In this document: positions 26,550 to 35,245 of the stretch, one piece after another
Layout: every line of letters starts with the position of its first letter
Numbering within the stretch: the stretch's first letter is position 1
Source of the DNA: Pseudomonas sp. Seg1
GTDB lineage: Bacteria; Pseudomonadota; Gammaproteobacteria; Pseudomonadales; Pseudomonadaceae
Assembly (NCBI RefSeq): GCF_018326005.1
Contig: NZ_AP021903.1
Location: 4,435,501-4,499,500, forward strand
Length of the DNA stretch: 64,000 bases
Reading direction: 5' to 3'
Made by a program: the position numbers and the translations under genes
The notes under the pieces: generated by a model
The model's input: only the letters and a program-made list of their open reading frames with translations
The model's database searches: none
What the model was told of the DNA's origin: nothing

Positions 26550-27998
26550 TTAGCGCGGAAATGCAGGCGGGTTTACACCGGCCATGTCTTCCATTACGCG
26601 GATTACCTGGCAGCTGTAACCGAACTCGTTGTCGTACCAGACGTACAGAACAACGCGGTTGTCCTGAACGATGGTCGCTTCAGCGTCGACCACACCAGCG
26701 TGGCGCGAGCCAACGAAGTCGGTCGAAACCACTTCCTGCGAATTGACGAAGTCGATTTGCTTGTGCAGATCGGAGTGCAGCGCCATGTAGCGCAGGTACT
26801 CGTTCATCTCTTCACGGGTGGCGGCTTTCTCAAGGTTCAGGTTGAGAATGGCCATCGACACGTTTGGCGTCGGAACGCGGATCGCGTTACCGGTCAGCTT
26901 GCCAGCCAGTTCAGGCAGAGCCTTGGCAGCAGCAGTGGCAGCACCGGTCTCGGTGATTACCATGTTCAGCGCAGCGGAACGACCACGGCGATCGCCTTTG
27001 TGGAAGTTGTCGATCAGGTTCTGGTCGTTGGTGTACGAGTGAACGGTTTCGACGTGACCGTTGATGATGCCGAACTTGTCATTCACCGCTTTCAGCACCG
27101 GCACGATGGCGTTGGTGGTGCAGGAAGCGGCGGACACGATCTTGTCATCAGCGGTGATTTCACCGTGGTTGATGCCGTGAACGATGTTCTTCAGTTTGCC
27201 TTTGCCAGGCGCGGTCAGAACAACGCGGTCGATACCCGGGCACGCCAGGTGCTGACCCAGGCCATCAGCGTCACGCCATACACCGGTGTTGTCCACCAGC
27301 AGCGCGTCTTTGATGCCGTACTGGGTGTAATCCACCTCGGTCGGGTTCTTCGCGTAGATCACCTGGATCAGGTTACCGTTGGCGGTGATGGTGTTGTTTT
27401 CTTCGTCGATGGTGATGGTGCCGTTGAACGAACCATGTACCGAATCGCGACGCAGCAGGCTGGCGCGCTTGGTCAGGTCGTTGTCGGCGCCTTTGCGCAC
27501 GACGATGGCACGCAGACGCAGACCGTCGCCACCACCGGTTTTCTCGATCAGGATGCGCGCCAGCAGACGGCCGATACGACCGAAACCGTACAGCACAACA
27601 TCAGTGCCTTTGCGGGCCGAAGCGTTTTGCTGGCCAACCACGTCAGCCATTTCTTCACGAACGAATTGCTCGGCGGTGCGGCCATTGCCTTCGCTGCGGA
27701 ATTTGAACGCCAACTTGCCCAGATCCACCGAAGCCGCGCCGAGCTTGAGCTCGCTCATGGCCTTGAGCAGTGGGAATGTTTCGTGGACGGAGAGTTCGCT
27801 GTCGTCGGCAGAACGATGGCGAGCAAAGCGATGAGCTTTGAGAATCGCGATGACAGACTGGTTGATCAGGCTGCGGCCATAGATCGAGCTCACCACGTTG
27901 TTATTGCGGTAGAGCTGACCGATAAGCGGAATCATCGCTTCTGCGAGTGCTTCACGGTCGATCCATTCACCAAGACACTGGTCGGGCTTCTGAGTCAC
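26550..27998 (-). CDS. gap: Glyceraldehyde-3-phosphate dehydrogenase, long Pseudomonas form
   Basis: 482 residues from GTG 27998 (MTQKPDQCLGEWIDREALAE), chosen for the SD GGAAGG five bases upstream. A helical N-terminal extension of about 125 residues, absent from the usual ~335-residue GAPDH, precedes the NAD-binding VVLYGFGRIGRLLARIL. The catalytic cysteine lies in SAASCTTNAIVPV (about C292). It catalyses NAD(P)-dependent interconversion of glyceraldehyde-3-P and 1,3-bisphosphoglycerate; such long forms may favour gluconeogenesis (family-level inference). A good sigma-70 promoter lies 40 bases upstream. Divergent from mfd. Confidence 0.93.
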   Translation of the reverse strand: MTQKPDQCLGEWIDREALAEAMIPLIGQLYRNNNVVSSIYGRSLINQSVIAILKAHRFARHRSADDSELSVHETFPLLKAMSELKLGAASVDLGKLAFKFRSEGNGRTAEQFVREEMADVVGQQNASARKGTDVVLYGFGRIGRLLARILIEKTGGGDGLRLRAIVVRKGADNDLTKRASLLRRDSVHGSFNGTITIDEENNTITANGNLIQVIYAKNPTEVDYTQYGIKDALLVDNTGVWRDADGLGQHLACPGIDRVVLTAPGKGKLKNIVHGINHGEITADDKIVSAASCTTNAIVPVLKAVNDKFGIINGHVETVHSYTNDQNLIDNFHKGDRRGRSAALNMVITETGAATAAAKALPELAGKLTGNAIRVPTPNVSMAILNLNLEKAATREEMNEYLRYMALHSDLHKQIDFVNSQEVVSTDFVGSRHAGVVDAEATIVQDNRVVLYVWYDNEFGYSCQVIRVMEDMAGVNPPAFPR

Positions 27999-28037
27999 GG
28001 GAACCTTCCACATGTAGGGGCAGAAAAAAGGGGCTAC

Positions 28038-28066
28038 ATTATGCCGCCCAGAACCTCTTGTAGCAA
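28038..28066 (-). promoter_or_regulatory. Predicted sigma-70 promoter of gap
   Basis: Minus strand: -35 TTGCTA (28066-28061), 17-base spacer, -10 CATAAT (28043-28038), 40 bases before the GTG. Confidence 0.6.
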
Positions 28067-28300
28067 TGCGCGCTTGTCGCGCAATCGGTAACAAAATTCC
28101 GTCACAAAAAATAACGCCGCTCTCCAGCCCAGTAAAACCGGGGCCTCCAGCACAGTCAATTTTTCGACAAGTGTTAGACGATGTCTGTAACCCTCCGTAA
28201 CACCACTCGATTTCGGCACTACATAACCCTCAAAAAAGTGCTCTTTTTTATGGTTACCACTACATTTCGTGCAAACAGCGAAGATAGACACAGTCTGCAA

Positions 28301-28330
28301 CTGACAGGCAGCATCGGACGCCGCTACAAT
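28301..28330 (+). promoter_or_regulatory. Predicted sigma-70 promoter of mfd
   Basis: -35 CTGACA (28301), 18-base spacer, -10 TACAAT (28325), 37 bases before the GTG start. Confidence 0.55.
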
Positions 28331-28367
28331 TACCGACTTTGTCGCAACGCCTGGAGCTCAACCTTCC

Positions 28368-31300
28368 GTGCCTGTTCTGCGTCTACCGATTCTCCCTGCC
28401 GCGGCAGGTAAACAGCATTGGGGCAACTTGCCCGGTGCTGCCCTGAGCCTGGCGATTGCCGAGGCTGCCAGCGCTGCCAAGCGCTTCACCCTGCTACTGA
28501 CCGCCGACAGCCAGAGTGCCGAACGGCTGGAACAGGAGCTGAGTTTCTTCGCCCCGGATTTGCCCGTTCTGCATTTCCCCGACTGGGAAACCCTGCCATA
28601 CGACCTGTTTTCGCCGCACCAGGACATCATTTCCCAGCGCATCGCCAGCCTTTATAGACTGCCGGAGCTGGAACATGGCGTGCTGGTGGTGCCGATCACT
28701 ACGGCCCTGCATCGACTGGCGCCGACCAAATTCCTGCTCGGCAGCAGTCTGGTGCTGGATGTCGGTCAGAAGCTCGACGTCGATCAGATGCGCACGCGGC
28801 TAGAAGCCAGCGGCTATCGCTACGTCGACACGGTGTACGAGCACGGCGAATTCACCGTGCGCGGGGCGCTGATCGACCTGTTCCCGATGGGCAGCAAACT
28901 GCCGTATCGCATCGACTTGTTCGACGACGAAATCGAAACCTTGCGCACCTTCGATCCGGAAAACCAGCGCTCCATCGACAAGGTTGATTCGGTCAAGCTG
29001 TTGCCGGCCCGTGAGTTCCCGCTGCAAAAAGATGCGGTCACCCGCTTCAAGGCGCGGTTCCGTGAGCGCTTCGACGTCGACTTCCGGCGCTGCCCGATCT
29101 TTCAGGACTTGAGCAGCGGCATCACGCCCGCCGGCATCGAGTACTACCTGCCGCTGTTTTTCGACGAAACCTCGACCCTGTTCGATTACCTGCCGCAGGA
29201 CACGCAAGTGTTCTCGCTGCCAGGCATCGAGCAGGCGGCGGAAAACTTCTGGAACGACGTGCGCAATCGCTATGAGGAGCGCCGCGTCGATCCATCGCGC
29301 CCTCTATTGCCGCCAGCCGAATTGTTCCTGCCGGTGGAGGACTGCTTCGCCCGCCTGAAGAGCTGGCCGCGAGTGGTCGCCAGCCAGCAGGACGTGGAAA
29401 CCGGCGTCGGTCGCGAACGCTTTCCGGCCCAGGCACTGCCGAATCTGGCCATCGAAGCCAAAGCCACTCAACCGCTGGCAGCGCTGTCGAACTTCCTTGA
29501 TGAATTCCCCGGACGCGTGCTGTTCACCGCCGAATCGGCGGGGCGTCGCGAAGTCTTGCTGGAGCTGCTCGAACGCCTGAAGCTGCGACCAAAAACCGTC
29601 GACAGCTGGCCGGATTTCGTTGCGAGCAAGGATCGCCTGGCGATCACCATCGCGCCGCTCGATGAAGGCTTGATGCTGGACGATCCGGCGCTGGTGCTGG
29701 TCGCGGAAAGTCCGCTGTTCGGGCAACGCGTGATGCAGCGTCGCCGTCGTGAAAAGCGCGCGGATGCCAACAACGACGCGGTGATCAAGAACCTCACCGA
29801 GTTGCGTGAAGGCGCGCCGGTGGTGCATATCGACCACGGTGTCGGCCGCTACCTGGGCCTGACGATTCTGGAAATCGACAATCAGGCTGCCGAATTCCTT
29901 ACTCTCGAATACGCCGAGAATGCCAAGCTCTACGTGCCGGTAGCCAACCTGCACTTGATCGCCCGCTACACCGGTAGCGACGATTCGCTGGCCCCGCTGC
30001 ACCGTCTAGGCTCGGAAACCTGGCAGAAAGCCAAGCGCAAAGCCGCTGAACAGGTACGTGACGTCGCCGCTGAACTGCTCGACATCTATGCCCGCCGTGC
30101 AGCGCGCGAAGGTTACGCGTTCGCCGATCCGAAAGCCGATTACGCGACCTTCAGCGCCGGTTTCCCGTTCGAAGAAACGCCGGATCAGCAGTCGACCATC
30201 GAAGCCGTGCGCGAAGACATGCTCGCACCGAAACCGATGGATCGACTGGTCTGCGGCGACGTCGGTTTCGGCAAGACCGAAGTGGCCATGCGCGCGGCGT
30301 TCATCGCTGTGCATGGTGGTCGCCAAGTGGCGATTCTGGTACCGACCACCCTCCTCGCCCAGCAGCACTACAACAGCTTCCGCGATCGTTTCGCCGACTG
30401 GCCAGTGACCGTGGAAGTGATGAGCCGCTTCAAATCCGCCAAGGAAGTGAACGCTGCGATCGCCGATCTGGCGGAAGGCAAGATCGACATCGTTATCGGC
30501 ACGCACAAGCTGCTGTCCGATGACGTCAAAATCAAAAACCTCGGCCTGGTGATCATCGACGAAGAACACCGTTTCGGTGTGCGCCAGAAAGAGCAGCTCA
30601 AGGCCCTGCGCAGCGAAGTCGACATTCTCACGCTGACTGCCACGCCGATTCCGCGCACGCTGAACATGGCGGTGTCGGGCATGCGTGACCTGTCGATCAT
30701 CGCCACGCCGCCGGCGCGCCGCCTGTCGGTGCGCACCTTCGTCATGGAGCAGAACAAGAGCACGGTCAAAGAAGCTCTGCTGCGTGAACTGCTGCGCGGC
30801 GGCCAGGTTTATTACCTGCACAACGATGTGAAGACCATCGAGAAATGCGCCGCCGACCTCGCCGAACTGGTCCCGGAAGCGCGAATCGGCATCGGCCACG
30901 GGCAGATGCGCGAGCGCGAACTCGAACAGGTGATGAGCGACTTCTACCACAAGCGCTTCAACGTGCTGATCGCCTCGACCATCATCGAGACCGGCATCGA
31001 CGTGCCGAGCGCCAACACCATCATCATCGAGCGCGCCGACAAGTTCGGCCTGGCGCAACTGCACCAGTTGCGCGGCCGTGTCGGCCGTAGTCACCACCAG
31101 GCTTACGCTTACCTGCTGACACCGCCACGCCAGCAAATCACCTCGGACGCGGAAAAACGTCTGGAGGCGATTGCCAACACCCAGGATCTCGGTGCCGGTT
31201 TCGTCCTGGCGACCAACGACCTGGAAATCCGTGGCGCCGGCGAATTGCTCGGCGATGGCCAGAGCGGGCAGATTCAAGCCGTGGGCTTCACGCTGTACAT

Positions 31301-31817
31301 GGAAATGCTTGAACGTGCGGTGAAGTCGATCCGCAAGGGCGAGCAACCGAACCTTGATCAACCACTCGGCGGCGGCCCGGAAGTCAACCTGCGGGTGCCG
31401 GCGCTGATTCCGGAAGACTATCTGCCGGATGTGCATGCGCGGCTGATTCTGTACAAGCGCATCGCGTCGGCCACCGACGAGGAAGGTTTGAAGGATCTGC
31501 AAGTCGAGATGATCGACCGTTTCGGCCTGCTGCCGGAGCCGACCAAGAATCTGGTGCGCATCACGGCCTTGAAGTTGCAGGCCGAACAGCTGGGCATCAA
31601 GAAGGTCGACGGCGGCCCGCAGGGTGGACGCATCGAGTTCGCCGCGCAGACGCCGGTCGACCCGATGACCCTGATCAAACTGATCCAGAGTCAGCCGAAA
31701 CGCTACAAATTCGAAGGCGCCACCATGTTCAAGTTCCAGGTGCCGATGGAGCGCCCGGAAGAGCGCTTTAATACTGTAGAGGCGCTGTTCGAGCGCCTCA
31801 TCCCGAAAACTGCTTGA
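28368..31817 (+). CDS. mfd: Transcription-repair coupling factor Mfd
   Basis: 1149 residues from a GTG start, full length for Mfd. Order: UvrB-homology module (about 1-340), RNA polymerase-interacting domain (about 470-550), RecG-like translocase with Walker A GDVGFGKTEVA (about 629), DEEHRFGVRQKEQ, and TATPIPRTLNMAVSG, and the C-terminal TRCF domain that masks UvrA binding. It displaces stalled RNA polymerase and recruits UvrA to template-strand lesions. csiV follows after 10 bases, so they are probably cotranscribed. Confidence 0.97.
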   Translation: MPVLRLPILPAAAGKQHWGNLPGAALSLAIAEAASAAKRFTLLLTADSQSAERLEQELSFFAPDLPVLHFPDWETLPYDLFSPHQDIISQRIASLYRLPELEHGVLVVPITTALHRLAPTKFLLGSSLVLDVGQKLDVDQMRTRLEASGYRYVDTVYEHGEFTVRGALIDLFPMGSKLPYRIDLFDDEIETLRTFDPENQRSIDKVDSVKLLPAREFPLQKDAVTRFKARFRERFDVDFRRCPIFQDLSSGITPAGIEYYLPLFFDETSTLFDYLPQDTQVFSLPGIEQAAENFWNDVRNRYEERRVDPSRPLLPPAELFLPVEDCFARLKSWPRVVASQQDVETGVGRERFPAQALPNLAIEAKATQPLAALSNFLDEFPGRVLFTAESAGRREVLLELLERLKLRPKTVDSWPDFVASKDRLAITIAPLDEGLMLDDPALVLVAESPLFGQRVMQRRRREKRADANNDAVIKNLTELREGAPVVHIDHGVGRYLGLTILEIDNQAAEFLTLEYAENAKLYVPVANLHLIARYTGSDDSLAPLHRLGSETWQKAKRKAAEQVRDVAAELLDIYARRAAREGYAFADPKADYATFSAGFPFEETPDQQSTIEAVREDMLAPKPMDRLVCGDVGFGKTEVAMRAAFIAVHGGRQVAILVPTTLLAQQHYNSFRDRFADWPVTVEVMSRFKSAKEVNAAIADLAEGKIDIVIGTHKLLSDDVKIKNLGLVIIDEEHRFGVRQKEQLKALRSEVDILTLTATPIPRTLNMAVSGMRDLSIIATPPARRLSVRTFVMEQNKSTVKEALLRELLRGGQVYYLHNDVKTIEKCAADLAELVPEARIGIGHGQMRERELEQVMSDFYHKRFNVLIASTIIETGIDVPSANTIIIERADKFGLAQLHQLRGRVGRSHHQAYAYLLTPPRQQITSDAEKRLEAIANTQDLGAGFVLATNDLEIRGAGELLGDGQSGQIQAVGFTLYMEMLERAVKSIRKGEQPNLDQPLGGGPEVNLRVPALIPEDYLPDVHARLILYKRIASATDEEGLKDLQVEMIDRFGLLPEPTKNLVRITALKLQAEQLGIKKVDGGPQGGRIEFAAQTPVDPMTLIKLIQSQPKRYKFEGATMFKFQVPMERPEERFNTVEALFERLIPKTA

Positions 31818-31827
31818 AGGACGCCGC

Positions 31828-32394
31828 ATGCGCCTGTTTCGCTCACTGACCCTGCTACTCACTTTCGTAGCACCGATGGCGTTTGCCGATGACCTGTATC
31901 AGGTCGAAATGATTCTGGTCCGTCAGAACGCAGTTCCGGCCATTGTCAGCCGCGCTGCGCCGGAAGACTGGGCTGCCGGCGCTCAGCGCCTGGCCGATGA
32001 CAGCCAGCGCACTCCGGCGCTGAACGACGTCGCCAACAAACTCACCGCCAGCGGCGAATACAGCGTGTTGCTGCATAAGGCCTGGCAACAGACCCTCGGC
32101 GAGGCACCGACCAAGGTGGCCGTCAGCGATGGCAAGGAACAGTTCGGCCAGTTCCCGATCGAGGGCACCCTGGAAATGAAACTCGGGCGCTTCACCGATG
32201 TGAATGCCGACTTCTGGGTGAACCAGATCGACGCCAACGGCATGGTCACCGCCAGCGAACGCCTGAAACAGGACAGCCACACCAAAAACGGTCAACTCAA
32301 CTACCTCGATAACGGTCACCTGGCCCTGCTGATCAAGATCACTTCCCTGACGGCGCCTGCGCCACGGGAAGCGCCTGAAGCCATTCCGGACTGA
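31828..32394 (+). CDS. csiV: CsiV-family periplasmic peptidoglycan-binding protein
   Basis: 188 residues with a signal peptide ending PMAFA (residue 20). The mature N-terminus DDLYQVEMILVRQNA, followed by a Glu/Leu-rich core and RFTDVNADFWVNQID, matches CsiV. In Vibrio cholerae CsiV binds peptidoglycan and supports the PBP1A/LpoA synthase; the role in Pseudomonas is by homology only. SD GAAGGA upstream. Lies 10 bases after mfd and 11 before the SNF2 gene. Confidence 0.82.
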   Translation: MRLFRSLTLLLTFVAPMAFADDLYQVEMILVRQNAVPAIVSRAAPEDWAAGAQRLADDSQRTPALNDVANKLTASGEYSVLLHKAWQQTLGEAPTKVAVSDGKEQFGQFPIEGTLEMKLGRFTDVNADFWVNQIDANGMVTASERLKQDSHTKNGQLNYLDNGHLALLIKITSLTAPAPREAPEAIPD

Positions 32395-32405
32395 TCGAAG
32401 TCCTT

Positions 32406-35096
32406 ATGTCCGCGCCCCTGAGTAAACCGTTGGCACCCTCCTGGGTCAGCCGATTCAAGGAACAGAGCCTGGAGCGTGGCCGCCGCTACGCCCTGGAAAA
32501 CCGGGTACGCATCGCGCAAGTAGGCGATGCGACCATCACCGCCAGTTGCGAAGGCTCGGGCGGTAACGTCTACCGTCAGACCATTCACCTACGCGAGTCA
32601 GCCAAAGGCACTTTGCTGCTGGTCGACGCCGCCTGCACCTGCCCAGTTCGCACCAACTGCAAACATTGCGCAGCGGTATTGCTGCAAATCCAGGAAACCC
32701 TCGACTACCCCGCCGCCGCGAAAGACGCCGAACTGCTGGAAAAACTCCAGGCCGTACTGGAAAACCGCAGCCCGAAAGCGCCACCACAAGTGCTGGTGGA
32801 CAACGTGCAGCCGGTGCCACGCCTGTGGCTGGCCAGTGTCGAGTTCAGCGCTTTCGAGCCGCGCAACGGCAAGATGCAGCGCTACATTCAACATCGCGCA
32901 GCGCTGTCGTTCAGCTATCTGGACGAATACGTCAGCGGGCAGAAGAACAGCGATATCCTGATTCGCCAGGAAACCCAGACACTGCGGATAAAACGCCATC
33001 CGGAAGTCGAACAGTCCTACCGGGAGCAGTTACGAATCCTCGGCTTCCGTATCGCCACCCGTCAGAGCAAGGCACTGCCGGAAAGTGCCGGCGAACTGTA
33101 TGAGATGGTCAATGACAGCGCGTGGCTGACCTTTACCCTTAACGATTTGCCGAAGCTGCGCACCCATGGCTGGGAATTGCAGATCGATGAGGAATTCGGC
33201 TTTGATCTGACGGCGGTGGATGACTGGTACGCCACGGTCGAGCAGGCGCCGGAACGCGACTGGTTTGATCTGGAGCTGGGGATCATCGTCAACGGCGAGC
33301 GCTTGAGCCTGCTGCCGATCCTGCTCAACCTGATGCGTTCGCACGCAGAGATTCTCAACCCGGAACGCCTTGCGCGCCGCCGCGATGACGAGCTGATTCT
33401 GGTCAATATTCCGCAGCGCAACAGCGAGCACGGGCCGCTGCAAGTGGCGCTGCCACTCGGGCGATTGAAGCCGGTATTGGCAACTCTGGGCGAGTTCTAC
33501 TTGCAGGAACCGGGTGAAACCACCCTGCGCCTGAGCAGGGCCGACGCAACGCGCCTTAACTCGCTGGAGGGCATTCCGCTGCTGTGGGAGGGCGGCGAGC
33601 AGATCCGCACATTTGCGCAACGTCTGCGCGACATCCGCGACTTCAGCACAGAAGCGCCAGAAGGCTTGAACGCGACGCTGCGCCCCTATCAGCTCGAAGG
33701 CTTGAGCTGGATGCAATCACTGCGACAACTGGAAGTCGGCGGGATTCTCGCGGACGACATGGGTCTGGGTAAAACCCTACAGACCCTGGCGCATATTCTC
33801 AGCGAGAAAAACGCCGGACGACTTGATCGGCCCTGCATGGTGGTGATGCCCACCAGCCTGATTCCGAATTGGCTCGATGAAGCAGCGCATTTTACGCCGC
33901 AGTTGAAAGTGGTCGCGCTATACGGCGCCAGCCGCAAAAAGCACTTCGACAATCTGGCTGATTTTGATCTGATCCTCACCACCTACGCTTTGCTGCCCAA
34001 GGATGTCGAGCGTCTGGCGCAACAGCCGCTGCACGTACTGGTGCTGGACGAAGCGCAATACATCAAGAATCCGAACAGCAAAGCGGCGCAGGCAGCCCGC
34101 GAACTGAATGCCCGCCAGCGCCTGTGCCTGAGCGGTACACCGCTGGAAAACCACCTCGGTGAATTGTGGTCGCTGTTCCACTTCCTGCTGCCAGGCTGGC
34201 TCGGTGACGTCAAAAGCTTCAACGCCGATTACCGTGTGCCCATCGAAAAGCGCGGCAGCGAAGTCAGACTTCAGCACCTCAATGGTCGGATAAAACCGTT
34301 TCTGCTGCGCCGCACCAAGGAACAGGTTGCGACTGAACTGCCGCCGAAGACGGAAATCATCCACTGGGTCGATCTCAACGAAGCCCAGCGCGATGTGTAC
34401 GAAACCATGCGCCTGGCGATGGACAAGAAAGTCCGCGACGAGATCACCCGCAAAGGCGTGGCGCGCAGTCAGATCATCATTCTCGAAGCCTTGCTGAAGC
34501 TGCGTCAGGTTTGCTGTGATTTGCGCCTGGTCAACGACGCCACGCTGCCCGCCCGCGGCAGCACGTCGGGCAAGCTCGATAGCTTGATGGAAATGCTGGA
34601 AGAATTGTTCGAGGAAGGTCGGCGGATTCTGCTGTTTTCGCAGTTCACGTCGATGCTGTCACTGATCGAAAACGAGCTGAAAAAACGCAATGTCGCCTAC
34701 GCACTGTTGACGGGCCAGACCCGTGATCGGCGCACACCGGTGAAGGAATTCCAGAGCGGCAAGCGTCAGATCTTTCTGATCAGTCTGAAGGCTGGCGGTG
34801 TCGGCCTGAACCTGACCGAAGCGGATACCGTGATTCACTACGACCCGTGGTGGAATCCGGCGACCGAGAATCAGGCGACGGACCGTGCGTATCGGATCGG
34901 CCAGGAGAAGCCGGTTTTCGTCTACAAGATGATTGCCCGAGGCACGGTGGAAGAGAAGATTCAGCATCTGCAAAGGGAAAAGTCCGACCTCGCAGCCGGC
35001 GTGCTGGACGGGCGCAAGGCTGGAGACTGGAAGCTGCAGAACGACGATATCGAAGCATTGTTTGCACCGTTGCCGGATAAGCTCGACAAGCGCTGA
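32406..35096 (+). CDS. SWIM zinc-finger SNF2-family helicase (896 aa)
   Basis: 896 residues. N-terminal SWIM zinc finger CxC-x5-CxH (C77, C79, C85, H87), a bacterial middle region of about 330 residues, then a complete SNF2 ATPase: motif I ILADDMGLGKTLQ (about 446), motif II VLDEAQYIKN, SGTPLENHLGELWS, and lobe 2 with LLFSQFTSMLSLIE and motif VI ATDRAYRIGQ. Expected to be an ATP-driven DNA or DNA-protein translocase; SWIM fingers bind DNA or protein. It begins 11 bases after csiV, and converges on a longer paralogue. No nuclease, methylase or other defence partner is adjacent. Confidence 0.88.
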   Translation: MSAPLSKPLAPSWVSRFKEQSLERGRRYALENRVRIAQVGDATITASCEGSGGNVYRQTIHLRESAKGTLLLVDAACTCPVRTNCKHCAAVLLQIQETLDYPAAAKDAELLEKLQAVLENRSPKAPPQVLVDNVQPVPRLWLASVEFSAFEPRNGKMQRYIQHRAALSFSYLDEYVSGQKNSDILIRQETQTLRIKRHPEVEQSYREQLRILGFRIATRQSKALPESAGELYEMVNDSAWLTFTLNDLPKLRTHGWELQIDEEFGFDLTAVDDWYATVEQAPERDWFDLELGIIVNGERLSLLPILLNLMRSHAEILNPERLARRRDDELILVNIPQRNSEHGPLQVALPLGRLKPVLATLGEFYLQEPGETTLRLSRADATRLNSLEGIPLLWEGGEQIRTFAQRLRDIRDFSTEAPEGLNATLRPYQLEGLSWMQSLRQLEVGGILADDMGLGKTLQTLAHILSEKNAGRLDRPCMVVMPTSLIPNWLDEAAHFTPQLKVVALYGASRKKHFDNLADFDLILTTYALLPKDVERLAQQPLHVLVLDEAQYIKNPNSKAAQAARELNARQRLCLSGTPLENHLGELWSLFHFLLPGWLGDVKSFNADYRVPIEKRGSEVRLQHLNGRIKPFLLRRTKEQVATELPPKTEIIHWVDLNEAQRDVYETMRLAMDKKVRDEITRKGVARSQIIILEALLKLRQVCCDLRLVNDATLPARGSTSGKLDSLMEMLEELFEEGRRILLFSQFTSMLSLIENELKKRNVAYALLTGQTRDRRTPVKEFQSGKRQIFLISLKAGGVGLNLTEADTVIHYDPWWNPATENQATDRAYRIGQEKPVFVYKMIARGTVEEKIQHLQREKSDLAAGVLDGRKAGDWKLQNDDIEALFAPLPDKLDKR

Positions 35097-35119
35097 GATC
35101 TGCTTTTTCAGATAAATAG

Positions 35120-35212
35120 CCATCGCAGGCAAGCCAGCTCCCACAGTGATTTAGGGTTGAACACTATTTTGTGAACAATACGAAACCTGTGGGAGCTGGC
35201 TTGCCAGCAATG
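35120..35212. repeat. REPIN, CTGGC-like class
   Basis: CATCGCAGGCAAGCCAGCTC at 35121 and inverted CTGTGGGAGCTGGCTTGCCA near 35187. The left arm carries a change (CAGGC) that breaks one pair of its own hairpin. Between the convergent SNF2 genes. Confidence 0.88.
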
Positions 35213-35245
35213 GGGCCATCCGATACTGCCCTCCGATTTAGGCTA

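Larger units (their letters stand above)
27999..28367. other. Divergent intergenic region gap / mfd
   Basis: 369 bases holding one recognisable promoter for each gene (listed separately). Sequence between them has A-runs and no palindrome or terminator that I can see. Confidence 0.5.

Noticed and set aside
30006..31862. Long minus-strand open frame across mfd
   Set aside because: Antisense shadow of mfd with no recognisable motif and low-complexity composition.
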